DNA from: Silene noctiflora
Taxonomy: Eukaryota; Streptophyta; Magnoliopsida; Caryophyllales; Caryophyllaceae
DNA: 29,680 bases
Assembly (NCBI GenBank): GCA_009801015.1
Contig: VHZZ01005669.1
Span: 14,156 to 43,835, forward strand
Direction: 5' to 3'
Position numbers and translations under genes: made by a program. Each line of letters starts with the position of its first letter. Position 1 is the stretch's first letter. The notes beneath the pieces are model-generated. The model made no database searches, was not told where the DNA came from, and was given only the letters and a program-made list of their open reading frames with translations. Shown piece after piece: positions 20,397 to 29,680 of the stretch.

Positions 20397-22637
20397 TGTG
20401 AACCCCCGCGATAACGTAATGTAAAAACAAATGATAAAGCAGCGGAAAAATACGAGGTTTTTAAAACTTTTCAACATAAAGAGACTTTGAAATAAGGCGC
20501 GGGTTCAAATACAAGCGAACAAAAGTAAAAGTGCGGAAATACAACTACAATAATGTTTGGAGAAAAGATATCCCTCGAATAAAACAAAGTATGATGGGTA
20601 TGTCTAGCTATCTACAAACTGGGCCCAAGGGATGATACTCGCTAGCCTACATGTCTCTATCCCCAGATAAGCATCCACCACCTGTCATTAATGTAAACAT
20701 GAACGCCACAGTCAGTGGGGAGTAACTCAAGGTTCTCCCAGCCACATTACATAAGTAAACGAAGTATAAGTGAAGCATTAATAAACCAACACGTGTCCGA
20801 CTCAGAGGCTACCTTTAAAGCATGTCCGAGACACAACATATAGACGTGATTACGTTATCCTAAGTAAAGAATGTCCACTACACAACACCATACAAGACTC
20901 TAAACAACACGTAGACATTAACACAACCCTTGGTAAGATGACTAGCTAAGTACGTCTTAGACTAAGACATGGATCCAGATTCTCGGAAGGTAAACCCCAT
21001 TCCGATTCGACATGCGGTATAATGGTCCGCACCCAAGACTCAACAATAAACAATCGAGCACCCAATCGCAAAACTTACGAAAGCGGTGAAAGATCTAAGG
21101 TAGAAGTCAAGCATAGAGGTAGATATAAGACAAACATTATGGATACGACTCAAACCAAAACACACCTAAGAGAACTCATATTTAAACCTTATATGACAAC
21201 TCATATGAATAAAGCGTAAACAATTCATACATACATCATTCATATAACATATAAGTGAATAAGAAAATAAATAGAGAAAAGAGGCTCCCAGCCGGTCCAG
21301 GGAACCGGCTATCGGCCCAGCCATTAGTTCAAACCAAAATTTATAAAAATATATCAGAGTCCTCCCAGCCGGCCTGTGGACCGACAGCCGGTCCACCGGC
21401 TGAGTGAACACCCAATTCCTAAAAATCCAAAAAAAAATGAAACAGAAGCCTCTTAGCTGGTCCACTGGCTGGGTAGACCTGACATTTACAAAATAAATTC
21501 TAACTTACAGAACCCTCCCAGCCGGCTTGTGGACCATAAGCCTGTCCACCGGCTGGGACACACCCAACACAAAATTCTAACAAAATGAAACAGAATGTTC
21601 CTAGCCGGCCCAGGGCACCGGCAGCCGGTCCACCAGCTGGGAACACGTGTACACGATTTTCAACACAACTTTCATACAAGATGTTTTCAAACATAATTCC
21701 TAGCATGCTCATGAGACGGAAACACGTATGCAATATAAAAATAGCATGTAAGGTAACCAAACATCCATTATACTCCAATTTCACAAGAATTTCATCTCCA
21801 ATTCATGAATTTTATACAACAATCAGTGAAATATGTGAAAGGTGACACTTTTACTCAACAATAAGTATAAAGCTAACTTATTATGCGTAATTCTCATAGA
21901 ATAATCATTATAATTCATGAGCAAAGTAAGACATGTAACGAAGTCATGAAATTTAGCAACTTGAATATTCAAACATCAAATTTAACACCATTAAACACAA
22001 AATTTGGAAGTAATGTCGTGTAACCTATCACCGTTACATTTTGCTTCCTTTGTCTTCAAAAGGGTCTTCAATAATATAGCTATCTTCCTCCGGGTCTTCC
22101 AAATTCTCACCTAAACACAAAATAAGATGAGTTTAATGGAAAATTCACCCCATATGGCATCTTAGGGTTTCGAATTTCAGGTCAAGGGGAAGAAAAACAT
22201 CTCCTTTATTACTTACAAAGATGGGGGGACGAGTAGAGGAGAAGAATGGCGCCAAATTCACTTGAATTGACTAAGAAATGAAGAAGTTGTGGTGATTTTA
22301 ACCTTGGAGAGTTTTGGGTGTAACAATGGTGGAATTAATAGAGGGTGTTTGCTGAAAGTTTAGAGGAATGGGATGATATTATGAGGGTTTGAGTGGAAAA
22401 CTAGGTGTTATATGGGTCCAATTCAAACCTTGGCCTAAAACAAATCAAACTGAGTTGAATTTGACTTAAAATACGTCTCAAGGCCACTATACACTCAAGA
22501 CGGATCGTAATATTATATTTATAAATTTTATACACTAAAAATATATTTTTACCCAAAAATAAGTTTTAAAGGTAAATTAATTTAATTAAGTAGCTAAATT
22601 ACTTTTGAAATCGTTTATAAAATTCACGGGCGTTACA
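20397..22637 (-). repeat. Tekay 5' LTR (2241 bp)
   Basis: It has the same ends as the 3' LTR. It has lost about 105 bp at 20751-20755 (ACATTAC joined directly to ATAAGTAAAC) and part of one palindromic unit near 21450. As the 5' LTR it would carry the promoter. Confidence 0.95.
21285..21650. repeat. Palindromic CCAGCCGG...CCGGCTGG array in the 5' LTR
   Basis: Units start near 21286, 21361, 21445 (shortened), 21517 and 21600. This is the counterpart of the array in the left LTR. The AT-rich linkers (AAATCCAAAAAA, AACAAAATGAAACA) contrast with the GC-rich units. Confidence 0.85.
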
Positions 22638-22871
22638 AGTGTGCTATGTTAGGGACCTCATTCTGACTGGTTTTATGGATAATCACTAGATAGTCATCCC
22701 TAGTGATTACTCTGTTTCAGGGTGCAATAATTGGATTAGGGACATAAGGCCTAATGTTCCTTAGTCTAGGGTAGTCTGGTCCCCTTCGCCTTGCCAAAAC
22801 ATTCCTTCATAACTTGGATAATTTCCAGCCAGGCTTTGATACTGAAAGATAAACTGCACATGCTCAATATT
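22638..22871 (+). pseudogene. L1-type LINE, segment 2: start of RVT zinc-binding region
   Basis: This continues segment 1 in frame after the Tekay insertion (KVCYVRDLILTGF). Further on, KHSFITWIISSQALILKDKL (22793-22852) is the conserved lead-in to the plant RVT zinc-binding domain. At least one frameshift lies near 22785. The piece is cut at 22871 by the solo LTR, with ATATT as the target duplication. Confidence 0.85.
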
Positions 22872-24528
22872 TGTACCACCCCCTTCTTACTCGGCCAAGG
22901 TAATGGAAAGATGTTACCATCTCGATTTCCCGAGATCTCGATTTCCCGAGGCAGTGAAATCGGAATTACGAGTAAGAAACATTTAAAATAAATGACAAGT
23001 TTAGTGGATACATACATGATAAATGAATAACAAAAGTAAACTATACGTTATACAACTCATCTATCGACAACATCCTCTATATAACTCGACTCCAAGGCTC
23101 GGAACTCGTCCCCTCTCCCGCGTAACAACCAATTACAACATGTAAGCAAACTGATCCCCATATGATCGGAAATATCATATGAATCACCCCGGAAATATGT
23201 GACAATTTACAAACAACCCAAACATGTCAGTTTCGATAATAAGCCAAAACACGATATATATAAATATGCAACATGTCAATGATGTGAATGAGACACGATT
23301 TCACCAACATCATACGGTACCGGGACACACCCAGAGGTACCCACAATTCAGTGACGGCATCGCAGCACCGCCCACCAACACAGCCAGACCGTAGACTGTA
23401 AGAAGGTACTCGGGACGCACCCGTGGTACGGGTCGCTAATCGGATCCTCTTCCAGACGTGGTGTCTCAACCATACGTGTCCCTCCGTAACTCAAGCCATT
23501 AATGTGCACATCCCTCTTGGAATGGGAAGCTCCAAGAGGTGACCCAAGCGTAAGACGGTCTCTCAATCGTCTTACGTTTCCACAACAACAAGTACCACCA
23601 CCTCTACTCCTCCAACAATCATCAACATATACAATAACCACATGAATACAAACATGAAACATTGTACCGAATATGACTTTCCTTGAGACACATTTTCCAA
23701 CCATGCCATACGCATACCAAGTGTCAACATAAACCGATTCACTAGTCGTCACAAAACCATCCTCATGTTATAATGTATTTCCGACACATATGAAACTCAT
23801 TTCCTTACTCAATTACCATGGTGAATGCAATACAACCTTATCATGGATTCTAAGTGACAAATGCATACCAACACACATTTACATTATCAAAACCGAGTAG
23901 GATTAGCTTACCTTTTTGCAATCTTCATAAGCTACTCGAATCCGAATTATAATCTCGTCTTATGAAACCGTCTCATCTTATATAAACCATGTAACAACTA
24001 TCACAATACATTCTACATTATAATAAAATAAAAAACCCCTTATTATTACCAACTAATAACCCATATCACACATACTAATTACTAATTAATTTGGGTTCAA
24101 ATAAAGTAGAGATGGGTAGATCTTAACTTACTGACGTGAAAGGAATGATGAAAAAGGTGAGAAATTTTCTAATCCAAGCTTGAATCCCATAATAAGATAT
24201 TTGTGAGGGTTTTAGAGAGAAGGGAGAAGATTTGGAGAGATAAAGATAAGGAATGAAAATGAATTAAGGTAAGGTCCTAAAATTGGGTCTTATCGGGTAC
24301 TACACAGTGCCACTCACTCGGTCGAGTACCGCCGCACTCGGCCGAGTGCCACCTACTTGGTCAGCTGAACGCTCTACTCGGTCCACTACACTCACTAGAT
24401 CTAGTCCAAGTCTGACTTGGTGTAGTGCAAGACTATACTTTACCCTCGAGTAGTCCCTTATCAAGTCCGGTGATCCCCTCATGTATCCCAAGCCTCTCGT
24501 ACGGGTTCCACAATATCCGTGTATTACA
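22872..24528 (+). mobile_element. Solo LTR (1657 bp) inserted in the LINE
   Basis: The element begins TGTACCACCCCC and ends GTGTATTACA, flanked by the perfect 5-bp duplication ATATT (22867-22871 and 24529-24533). The LINE reading frame is continuous across it. There is no primer site, polypurine tract or coding sequence. This fits an LTR left by recombination between two LTRs. The 5' part (AATGGAAAGATGTTACCATC, then TTTCCCGAGGCA) matches the LTR at 28687, so both belong to related Ty3-type families. The strand is inferred from that match. Confidence 0.9.
24302..24400. repeat. CTCGG/CCGAG palindromic words in the solo LTR
   Basis: ACTCGGTCGAGT (24316-24327), the perfect 16-base palindrome GCACTCGGCCGAGTGC (24334-24349), ACTTGGTC, and ACTCGGTCC lie within 100 bases close to the 3' end of the LTR. 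Confidence 0.85.
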
Positions 24529-25010
24529 ATATTGCTCCTGATGCATTGTGTTGTATCTGTCATATGCAGAAAGAAAGCCACAACCATTTATTCCATGAAT
24601 GCCACTTCAGCATAAAAGTTTTGCAGTATTTGGGGGAATGGTTATGTAATGATCTTAGAAGTACTAACTGCTTGATGAAGATTACTGGCAAAAGATGGAG
24701 TAAAATCAAGAAACAGGTTAGTTATTGCTACTCTTCTTGCAAGCTGGTATAAAGTGTGGAATCAAAGGAATGAAGCTCGGCTGTTATGTAGGGTTCAGAG
24801 CCCTGCACAGGTTGCTGATGCTATCAAACATGAGATTCAAAGTTTTTTTTAAAATGTATAAATCAAATACTATGTCATCTAGAGATAGGATTTGGTTGTT
24901 TAAGGTGCAATTGAGCTAAATATGAGCACAAAAATACATGAGTGAATAAATGATGTGATGATGTAATTTGTGGAGTTAATTTTAATTAAAAACTTACATT
25001 TTAGAAAAAG
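24529..25010 (+). pseudogene. L1-type LINE, segment 3: RVT zinc-binding domain and 3' tail
   Basis: After the solo LTR the frame resumes with IAPDALCCICHMQKESHNHL and FHECHFS. The Cys/His set is the C-x2-C...H-x3-H...C pattern of the RVT zinc-binding domain. Frameshifts follow near 24720-24780. The 3' part is non-coding and AT-rich, and ends in an A-rich tail (AGAAAAAGAAAAAATAAG, to about 25010). The three LINE pieces together make about 2.0 kb of one insertion. Confidence 0.85.
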
Positions 25011-25504
25011 AAAAAATAAGTTGTTGATTTAGGTTTGTATCCTTGTGCAAGTTACAACTTACAAGGGAAATGCAGCAATTTCACTTGTGTAAGGAATTAT
25101 ATTTTCGAAAAACTTTGTTCTTGACATGTTTAAGGTCTCTTTTGTAGTCCCTATCTATCAATAAGTGTTCTTTAAGTCTGGTGCACACTTGCGCAACTTG
25201 TTGAGGTTTTTGTGACTATTAGAAAGGAGAAAGAAGAGTGAGAAAGTTAAAGGAAGGAACATAAGGGAGGAAGTCCTGTTTCCTTTAATGATCTTGAACT
25301 AAACAAATTTGATTGTTTGTTTAACTAATTAATAGAGGAATCAAGAATAAATGATACAAACTTAAGTTTGTATATTATCTTTCTTTCCATCCAAAATTTA
25401 CTTATTTCGGTAAAAAAAAAAAAGATGACCGACACTTGTAAAAAATATTTCACATCACTTCCTTTTTGTTTTTTCGTTCCTTCCCATCCAAATTACGTAT
25501 GTGT
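25011..25504. other. AT-rich intergenic DNA, no gene seen
   Basis: No open frame of note, no repeat array and no recognisable domain. There is an A-run at 25411-25422. Confidence 0.6.
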
Positions 25505-25636
25505 GGCCTTAGTCTTTTGGACTCACTTTCAGTTTAGTTCAAATTAGTTCGGTATAGTTCATTTTTGTGCTTCAATTCAGCTCAAACCGTTCAGCTCAAT
25601 CCAATTCAATATACAGTCCAAAAGAACATAGAGGGC
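25505..25636. mobile_element. MITE-like element, about 130 bp
   Basis: The left end GGCCTTAGTCTTTTGGACT is an imperfect inverted match of the right end (minus strand CCCTCTATGTTCTTTTGGACT). The interior is built from CAGTTTAGTTCAAATTAGTT / AGCTCAAACCGTTCAGCTC words, a composition seen in plant hAT-like MITEs. The target duplication is unclear. Confidence 0.55.
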
Positions 25637-27716
25637 TTAAAGCAAACAAGCTAACTTTAGAAGTAAAAATCAAACTAGTTATCCGGTTTACACATGGTTA
25701 ATTATGTGAGTTCCTTTGATATTTGTACCATAAAGTAGTATCAATAATTGTTGATTTGAGCTCCTTTGTGTGTCCAAATTGTTTGTGCACAGAGGGAATA
25801 CCAAGTTCGTGGTGGAGGTTACAAGACATGCATCTTCTATTGAAAGTGGCCCAAAATACACATGATTGCAATATACATTAGATGTCCCTTTTATGATCCG
25901 TTTTGTCCCTACAATCTTCTCATGTGTGGTTTTTGAAGGCCCTTCACCCACTTGATTACTGCTTCATATCTCTCTTTGGATAGTTATTGCTTCAATCATT
26001 GAGCTCATATTACTAATAGGTTTTCAAGTCTGAGGACGGCTGTCTGAGGTTTGGAAACAAACTTTAAAAGCATGTGGCAAAGAAAACTTAACCCGAATAC
26101 TCTTTTGTGCTGGAATTATTGCCCAAGTTAAGCACTGTATTTTTTGTCCATTTGAAGCATTTTTGCTGTAAATAATAAAATACCTCGCACGGTATACCTT
26201 CCGAAATTTGCAAGGTTGCACCTGCCTTATCGTTTCATGGAAAAGAACCCGGCAAACGAAAGACAGAAAAATGGATAAAGCAGTACCAGGAGGAACTAAA
26301 GTTACTTCCACAGACAGTGGAGAAAATGCCAGAGTATTTGTCGCAGTCGAAAACACCCTATCTTGTTCTCAGTTGGCATGTTAGACCGCAATAAGAAATC
26401 ATACGCTATACCGCATCAATCTAACACTAGACATGGGTTCATAAATTGTCGATCTTGTTTCTTGAACAAAGGTAGGCTGATCATACTGGTAAATGTGTAT
26501 TTCAACATAAATGTGATATAATGATGTTAACATATTTATTCCCTAAACCTAACACGAAACGGGGTACTGTAAAGATATGAAGGATGTTCAGCTGCTTTAG
26601 TTAACTTTCCGGCATGTCGATGTGTTAAAATTTAACCTCTCCATCCACCCTGTTCTACCACCATTAACCTTATGTTTCTTTGTTTTAAACTCTAATCACA
26701 TTTAAACACTTCTTTAATAGGGTACGAGTCCACAGCTCATATTAAAATTTTATAAATGAGAAAACACCACCCAATAATATTGAGTATCAGTAGTTCAGTA
26801 CCACCGTCTCACCCAGTACCGGGAGTAACTAAATTGAATTGAAGTCATAAAGAAAAGGACCTAACTTGGTATCATACATATTGCTTGTGGTTATACAGGG
26901 GTGATTGTGAATTGGGAAGAGCCGGGCTCGGTGCATGGGCTTATTAGTGAGGCCCAACGATTTAAGATGGACAATGCCTCCTTCAATCCTTATCATATTG
27001 ACCCAAAAATAGCACACAAACTTTTACTGAGTAAAGCCCAATCAAATTTAAGTGTCCAAAATTAGTGGGATTTAATATGAAGTACACCAATTCTTGTTGA
27101 ATATTGACATATTCATTTAAGGAGTCAAATATGATAGATAAGACGAAAGCATTATCGCTAGAGAGTAGCAAAAAGATTGCCTCATTTATATTGTTATTTA
27201 ATTTGTCCTAATCTAAAGAGAAATCAATTGTTGAAATTATGGTTATCAATGTTTTAAATAAGGTTCAATTGTTGAAATCAATTCTTTTTCTTATTTTGGT
27301 GTTTTATATTTTGTGTCATGTGATATATAATTAATATCTTTTATGATCAACAATTATATATCAGTAAGAGAAGTAAATTAAACACGAAATAATAAACTTC
27401 AGATTTATATAATGCATTGATAGCCAATGTAACTGTACTTCTAATCCTTAATTTGAAATCGTAAGAATTTCATATTGTTTGAACACAAATTATATTGACG
27501 GAATGGTGATGAAAATCACCGTAACCAATTTAATATTACACAATTCAGCGAGCATTGTAGCAACAATTATATGCTCATTATGTACTGGTCGTGTCGTAAC
27601 TACGATGACAACAAAAAAAAATGTGTAAGGACTTTGTTTTCAGTTACTCCGTGTGTATAATTGTATAAAATTAGTTTAGTCGTTTAATAAACCTAGTCAC
27701 ACTAGTAGAAAAATAA
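25637..27716. other. 2.1 kb of AT-rich DNA without a recognised gene
   Basis: Short open frames (25688-25951, 26024-26356, 26829-27171, minus strand) show no motif I recognise. A plus-strand stretch at 26270-26370 (MDKAVPGGTKVTSTDSGEN) has exon-like composition but is short and leads to a stop. 27480-27540 contains a small hairpin (GGTGAT-GAAA-ATCACC). Nothing here supports a gene call. Confidence 0.5.
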
Positions 27717-27989
27717 GAGCATGAGAGCAATCGAAGTCGACAGAAAGGGAGAGATGGAATTAGGGGAAAAGATAGAGATAAGGAAAAAGAAAAGACGGGA
27801 GGGAAGGAGAACGAGCGAAAACACGATAAAACTAGGGATAGACACATGCTTGCTGAGGAGAGTTATAAGGATAACGTCAAGGGAAACGAGAGGTCTATGG
27901 AGAAGAAGACTTCTGCTTAAGATGAACCAAGAAAGGAAACCAAAGAGCGAGCCTCAGAAAAGAAAGAAGAACGAGTGAAAAGAAAATTT
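27717..27989 (+). pseudogene. Arg/Lys/Glu/Asp-rich exon-like remnant
   Basis: In the frame starting at 27717 the translation contains SRQKGRDGIRGKDRDKEKEK, then RKHDKTRDRHMLAEESYKDN and RSMEKKTSA. A TAA near 27915 follows, and the same character (KETKERASEKKEERVKRKF) continues to a stop at about 27989. This alternation of RD, KE and ER resembles the charged domains of plant splicing-related nuclear proteins. The overlapping 85-codon ATG frame (27721-27978) is also basic, but looks like the by-product. The strand bias is purine-rich throughout, so chance low complexity is the main alternative. I cannot name a parent gene. Confidence 0.35.
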
Positions 27990-28008
27990 TAACAAGCGTC
28001 TAAGATTC

Positions 28009-28241
28009 TGATAAATTTAGAAGAACGAAAGAAGAAGATGAATAAGTGTTTATATTGATTAGAAAAACTGTGATTTGGTGTACATATATGCTTGCACAAA
28101 CAACCCACTAAAACTTATGAAAAAGGAATGAAAATATTCCGCGCTATCATAATCTTTGACTAAAGATATACACGGCTAAAATACAAAGATCACAATCCTA
28201 ATTACATCCTAAAGACACGGTAAATTTGGTGCATAATATCA
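28009..28241 (-). repeat. Putative Copia 3' LTR
   Basis: The block begins TGATAAATTT and ends ATAATATCA, giving a 5-base terminal inverted repeat (TGATA/TATCA). On the minus strand it contains TATAAACAC and a TTCTTCTTTC-rich 3' part typical of short Copia LTRs. It follows the RNase H stop and a purine-rich stretch (GGGAGAG...GAAAGGAGG, about 28258-28285). The purine tract is about 20 bases from this boundary, so the LTR could instead begin near 28270. No second LTR is in the window to settle it. Confidence 0.45.
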
Positions 28242-28255
28242 GTTTGATATTATGC
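28231..28255. repeat. Perfect 11-bp hairpin at the Copia LTR edge
   Basis: GCATAATATCA and TGATATTATGC are separated by GTT. Confidence 0.9.
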
Positions 28256-28269
28256 GGATTACCTCCTTT

Positions 28270-28686
28270 CTATACTCTCCCTAAAGTTGGAGCACTTGGT
28301 AAACCAAGTCCCAACTTGCGTTGTAAGTGATCGAATGCTTCGCTTCCGAACGCTTTAGTGAAAAGATCTGCTATCTGTTCTTTGCTGCGAATGTGACGAG
28401 TATTGATGGTATTATTGAGAAGGTGTTGCCGTATAAAGTGACAGTTGATCTCGATATGCTTCGTTCGATCGTGAAAAACAGGATTCTTGGCAATGTGAAT
28501 TGCCGCTTGATTGTTGCGAAACAAGTTCATAGGCTCTGTATGAAAAACGCCTAACGAGCCAAGAGAGGCCTTCAACCATATCAACTCACTAGGTGCCCTT
28601 GGTATTGCTCTATATTCGGCCTCCGCTGTGGACTTCGCTACCGTGACTTGTTTTTCTGCTCTCCACGACACCGGTGACTTCCCTAG
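28270..28686 (-). pseudogene. Copia RNase H fragment, interrupted by an LTR
   Basis: The Ty1/copia RNase H C-terminal half reads LGKSPVSW, then EKQVTVAKSTAEAEYRA (the conserved S-AEAEYRA segment), LIWLKASLGSLGV, NNQAAIHIAKNPVFHDRTK, HIEINCHFIRQHLL, and QIADLFTKAFGSEAF, ending LGLGLPSAPTLGRV. The family normally has CDNQAA, but this copy reads RNNQAA, so the catalytic Asp is Asn and the preceding Cys is Arg. The frame is otherwise open to 28270. Its 5' side is lost at 28687, where another LTR begins, and the first few residues of the open frame come from that LTR. The earlier parts of pol are not in the window. Confidence 0.9.
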
Positions 28687-29680
28687 TGTAACACCCCCAT
28701 ACACCAAGGTGCCCTACCAAGGCCACCCTAGGCATGGAAGTGTTACAATCTCGGTTACCCCAGGCAATGCATATCAAATAAGCCATAAAGAAACGTATTT
28801 AATTAAATAACTTAAAAAGTTTACAACAAAACCAACACTGTCTAACAAAAGATACAACTGATCCAAAAGGTCTAACAACTAAAGATAAAAAAAACTCAGA
28901 ACACTGCGGAAGACTCTACTATGCATCATGTGGTGACTCAACCCAGTTATCCCTTGCGTATCAACTCATACCTGCTCAATAACTGCTCACCACCCCGAAT
29001 TGATCACCACAGTTTTCAAAATATATAAACGGGGTCAGTTACTGAATCCTTACAACCCAAACACAAAAGGTACAACATACACATCGTTTAACTCTATCAT
29101 CACACCACATCTCCGACTACACACTAAAGTGTGTAGCCCTACCAGAATACAAACACAACGTGTATTCAACATCGCCAGTGGGGGACCGCAGCCGTACCAA
29201 CCAAATCCCCGCTCATTTAATCCGAGCGTAAACCCATGTTCTTTAATGTGCACATCCCCTTCTGTGGCGGGTTCCACAGAGGGCGAATCAAGGGCGTGAA
29301 GTCACTCCCGCAAGTGACCCCACTCAGCCGAGGGCGTGCCTCACAAACCATAGACATCACATCCAAATAATTAAAACAACAACAACAATAGCAATATCAC
29401 CCAAATCATCAATAGATACATATCAATCAACCACAATTATCTTACAACCATGTAAACAATAACCGAGTAGGGAAACCCTACCTGAATAGCAAATCACCAC
29501 AAGCAATCAACTCAGCGACTCAAAATCGCTCCTCTACGAAATCACCTCCTATATCACATAATCATACAATTACAATCTAATATCAACAATACTCCCCATT
29601 ACCCCCAAATCACCCAATTAAGGTTTAACTAAAACCAACGAATCAATATAAAAATGGTACAAAGATCTTACCCATAAGAC
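28687..29680 (+). mobile_element. LTR of a Ty3-type element, runs off the right edge
   Basis: The element begins TGTAACACCCCCATACACC at the exact point where the Copia RNase H frame is broken. TGTAACACCCCC is a common start for plant Ty3/gypsy (Tekay-like) LTRs. The next 100 bases (GGCATGGAAGTGTTACAATC, TACCCCAGGCAATG) match the solo LTR at 22872. The expected target duplication copy is CCTAG (28682-28686), and its partner lies outside the window. No primer site or gag is seen by 29680, so this may be a solo LTR or the first LTR of a full element. Open frames at 29000-29299 are by-products. Confidence 0.8.

Larger units (their letters stand above)
13383..22637 (-). mobile_element. Tekay-type chromovirus (Ty3/gypsy LTR retrotransposon), 9.26 kb
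   Basis: The element has two long LTRs, TG...CA ends, a target duplication AGTGT (13378-13382 and 22638-22642), an iMet primer site, a polypurine tract, and the order gag, protease, reverse transcriptase, RNase H, integrase, chromodomain, all read on the minus strand. LTRs over 2 kb, the TGTAACGCCC 5' end and the C-terminal region favour the Tekay/Del clade. It sits inside the LINE. All coding parts carry stops or frameshifts. By eye the LTRs differ at several percent of positions, so the insertion is not recent. Confidence 0.95.

Noticed and set aside
22766-24587. Open frames of 66-134 codons in the solo LTR
   Set aside because: They are non-coding LTR sequence. The plus-strand frame at 22791 is the tail of LINE segment 2 running into the LTR.
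25688-26356. Minus-strand frames of 87 and 110 codons
   Set aside because: No recognisable motif, and composition like the surrounding intergenic DNA.
29000-29299. 99-codon frame on the plus strand and 75-codon frame on the minus strand
   Set aside because: They overlap each other inside the right-edge LTR and resemble no known protein.

Overview
The window is transposon-dense nuclear DNA from a flowering plant, almost certainly a eudicot. It contains a Tekay-type chromovirus, an L1-type LINE with a plant-style RVT zinc-binding tail, a TRIM with an initiator-Met tRNA primer site, a Copia RNase H remnant, MITE-like DNA, and a transposon ORF that resembles plant mobile domain (PMD) proteins. 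The style of the repeat families suggests Caryophyllales, but only weakly. No ordinary host gene, rRNA, tRNA or CRISPR array was recognised.

Layout. (1) 1-12094 is a chain of small DNA elements, called A, B, C1, C2 and D here. Their termini share one grammar, GATC-NN followed by a reiterated octamer of the GTGNGAAC type. A runs from before the window to 3200, B 3254-4398, C1 4509-5513, C2 5510-6388, and D starts at 6385. A/B and B/C1 are separated by microsatellites. C1/C2 and C2/D abut and share a single GATC. A and D carry arrays of the word GTGTAACTT. D holds a decayed PMD-like ORF (7742-9316), split by a 558-bp TRIM (8112-8669, target duplication CCGTT), and an intact 137-codon ORF of unknown function with its own TATA box (10432-10845). 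(2) About 12095-25010 is one 5'-truncated LINE. A 9.26-kb Tekay element (13383-22637, minus strand, target duplication AGTGT) and a solo LTR (22872-24528, target duplication ATATT) have inserted into it, cutting it into three pieces. (3) 25011-28008 is AT-rich, with one MITE-like element and an Arg/Glu/Lys/Asp-rich reading-frame remnant. (4) 28009-28686 is the 3' end of a Copia element on the minus strand. At 28687 another LTR has broken into its RNase H, and this LTR runs off the right edge. It belongs to the same broad family as the solo LTR.

Nearly every transposon ORF is broken by stops or frameshifts, so this is old nested heterochromatin-like sequence. The exception is the ORF at 10432-10845. 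The features most worth following up are the shared terminus grammar of A-D, the GATC-sharing junctions, the intact ORF inside D, and the palindromic GC-rich word arrays inside the LTRs.
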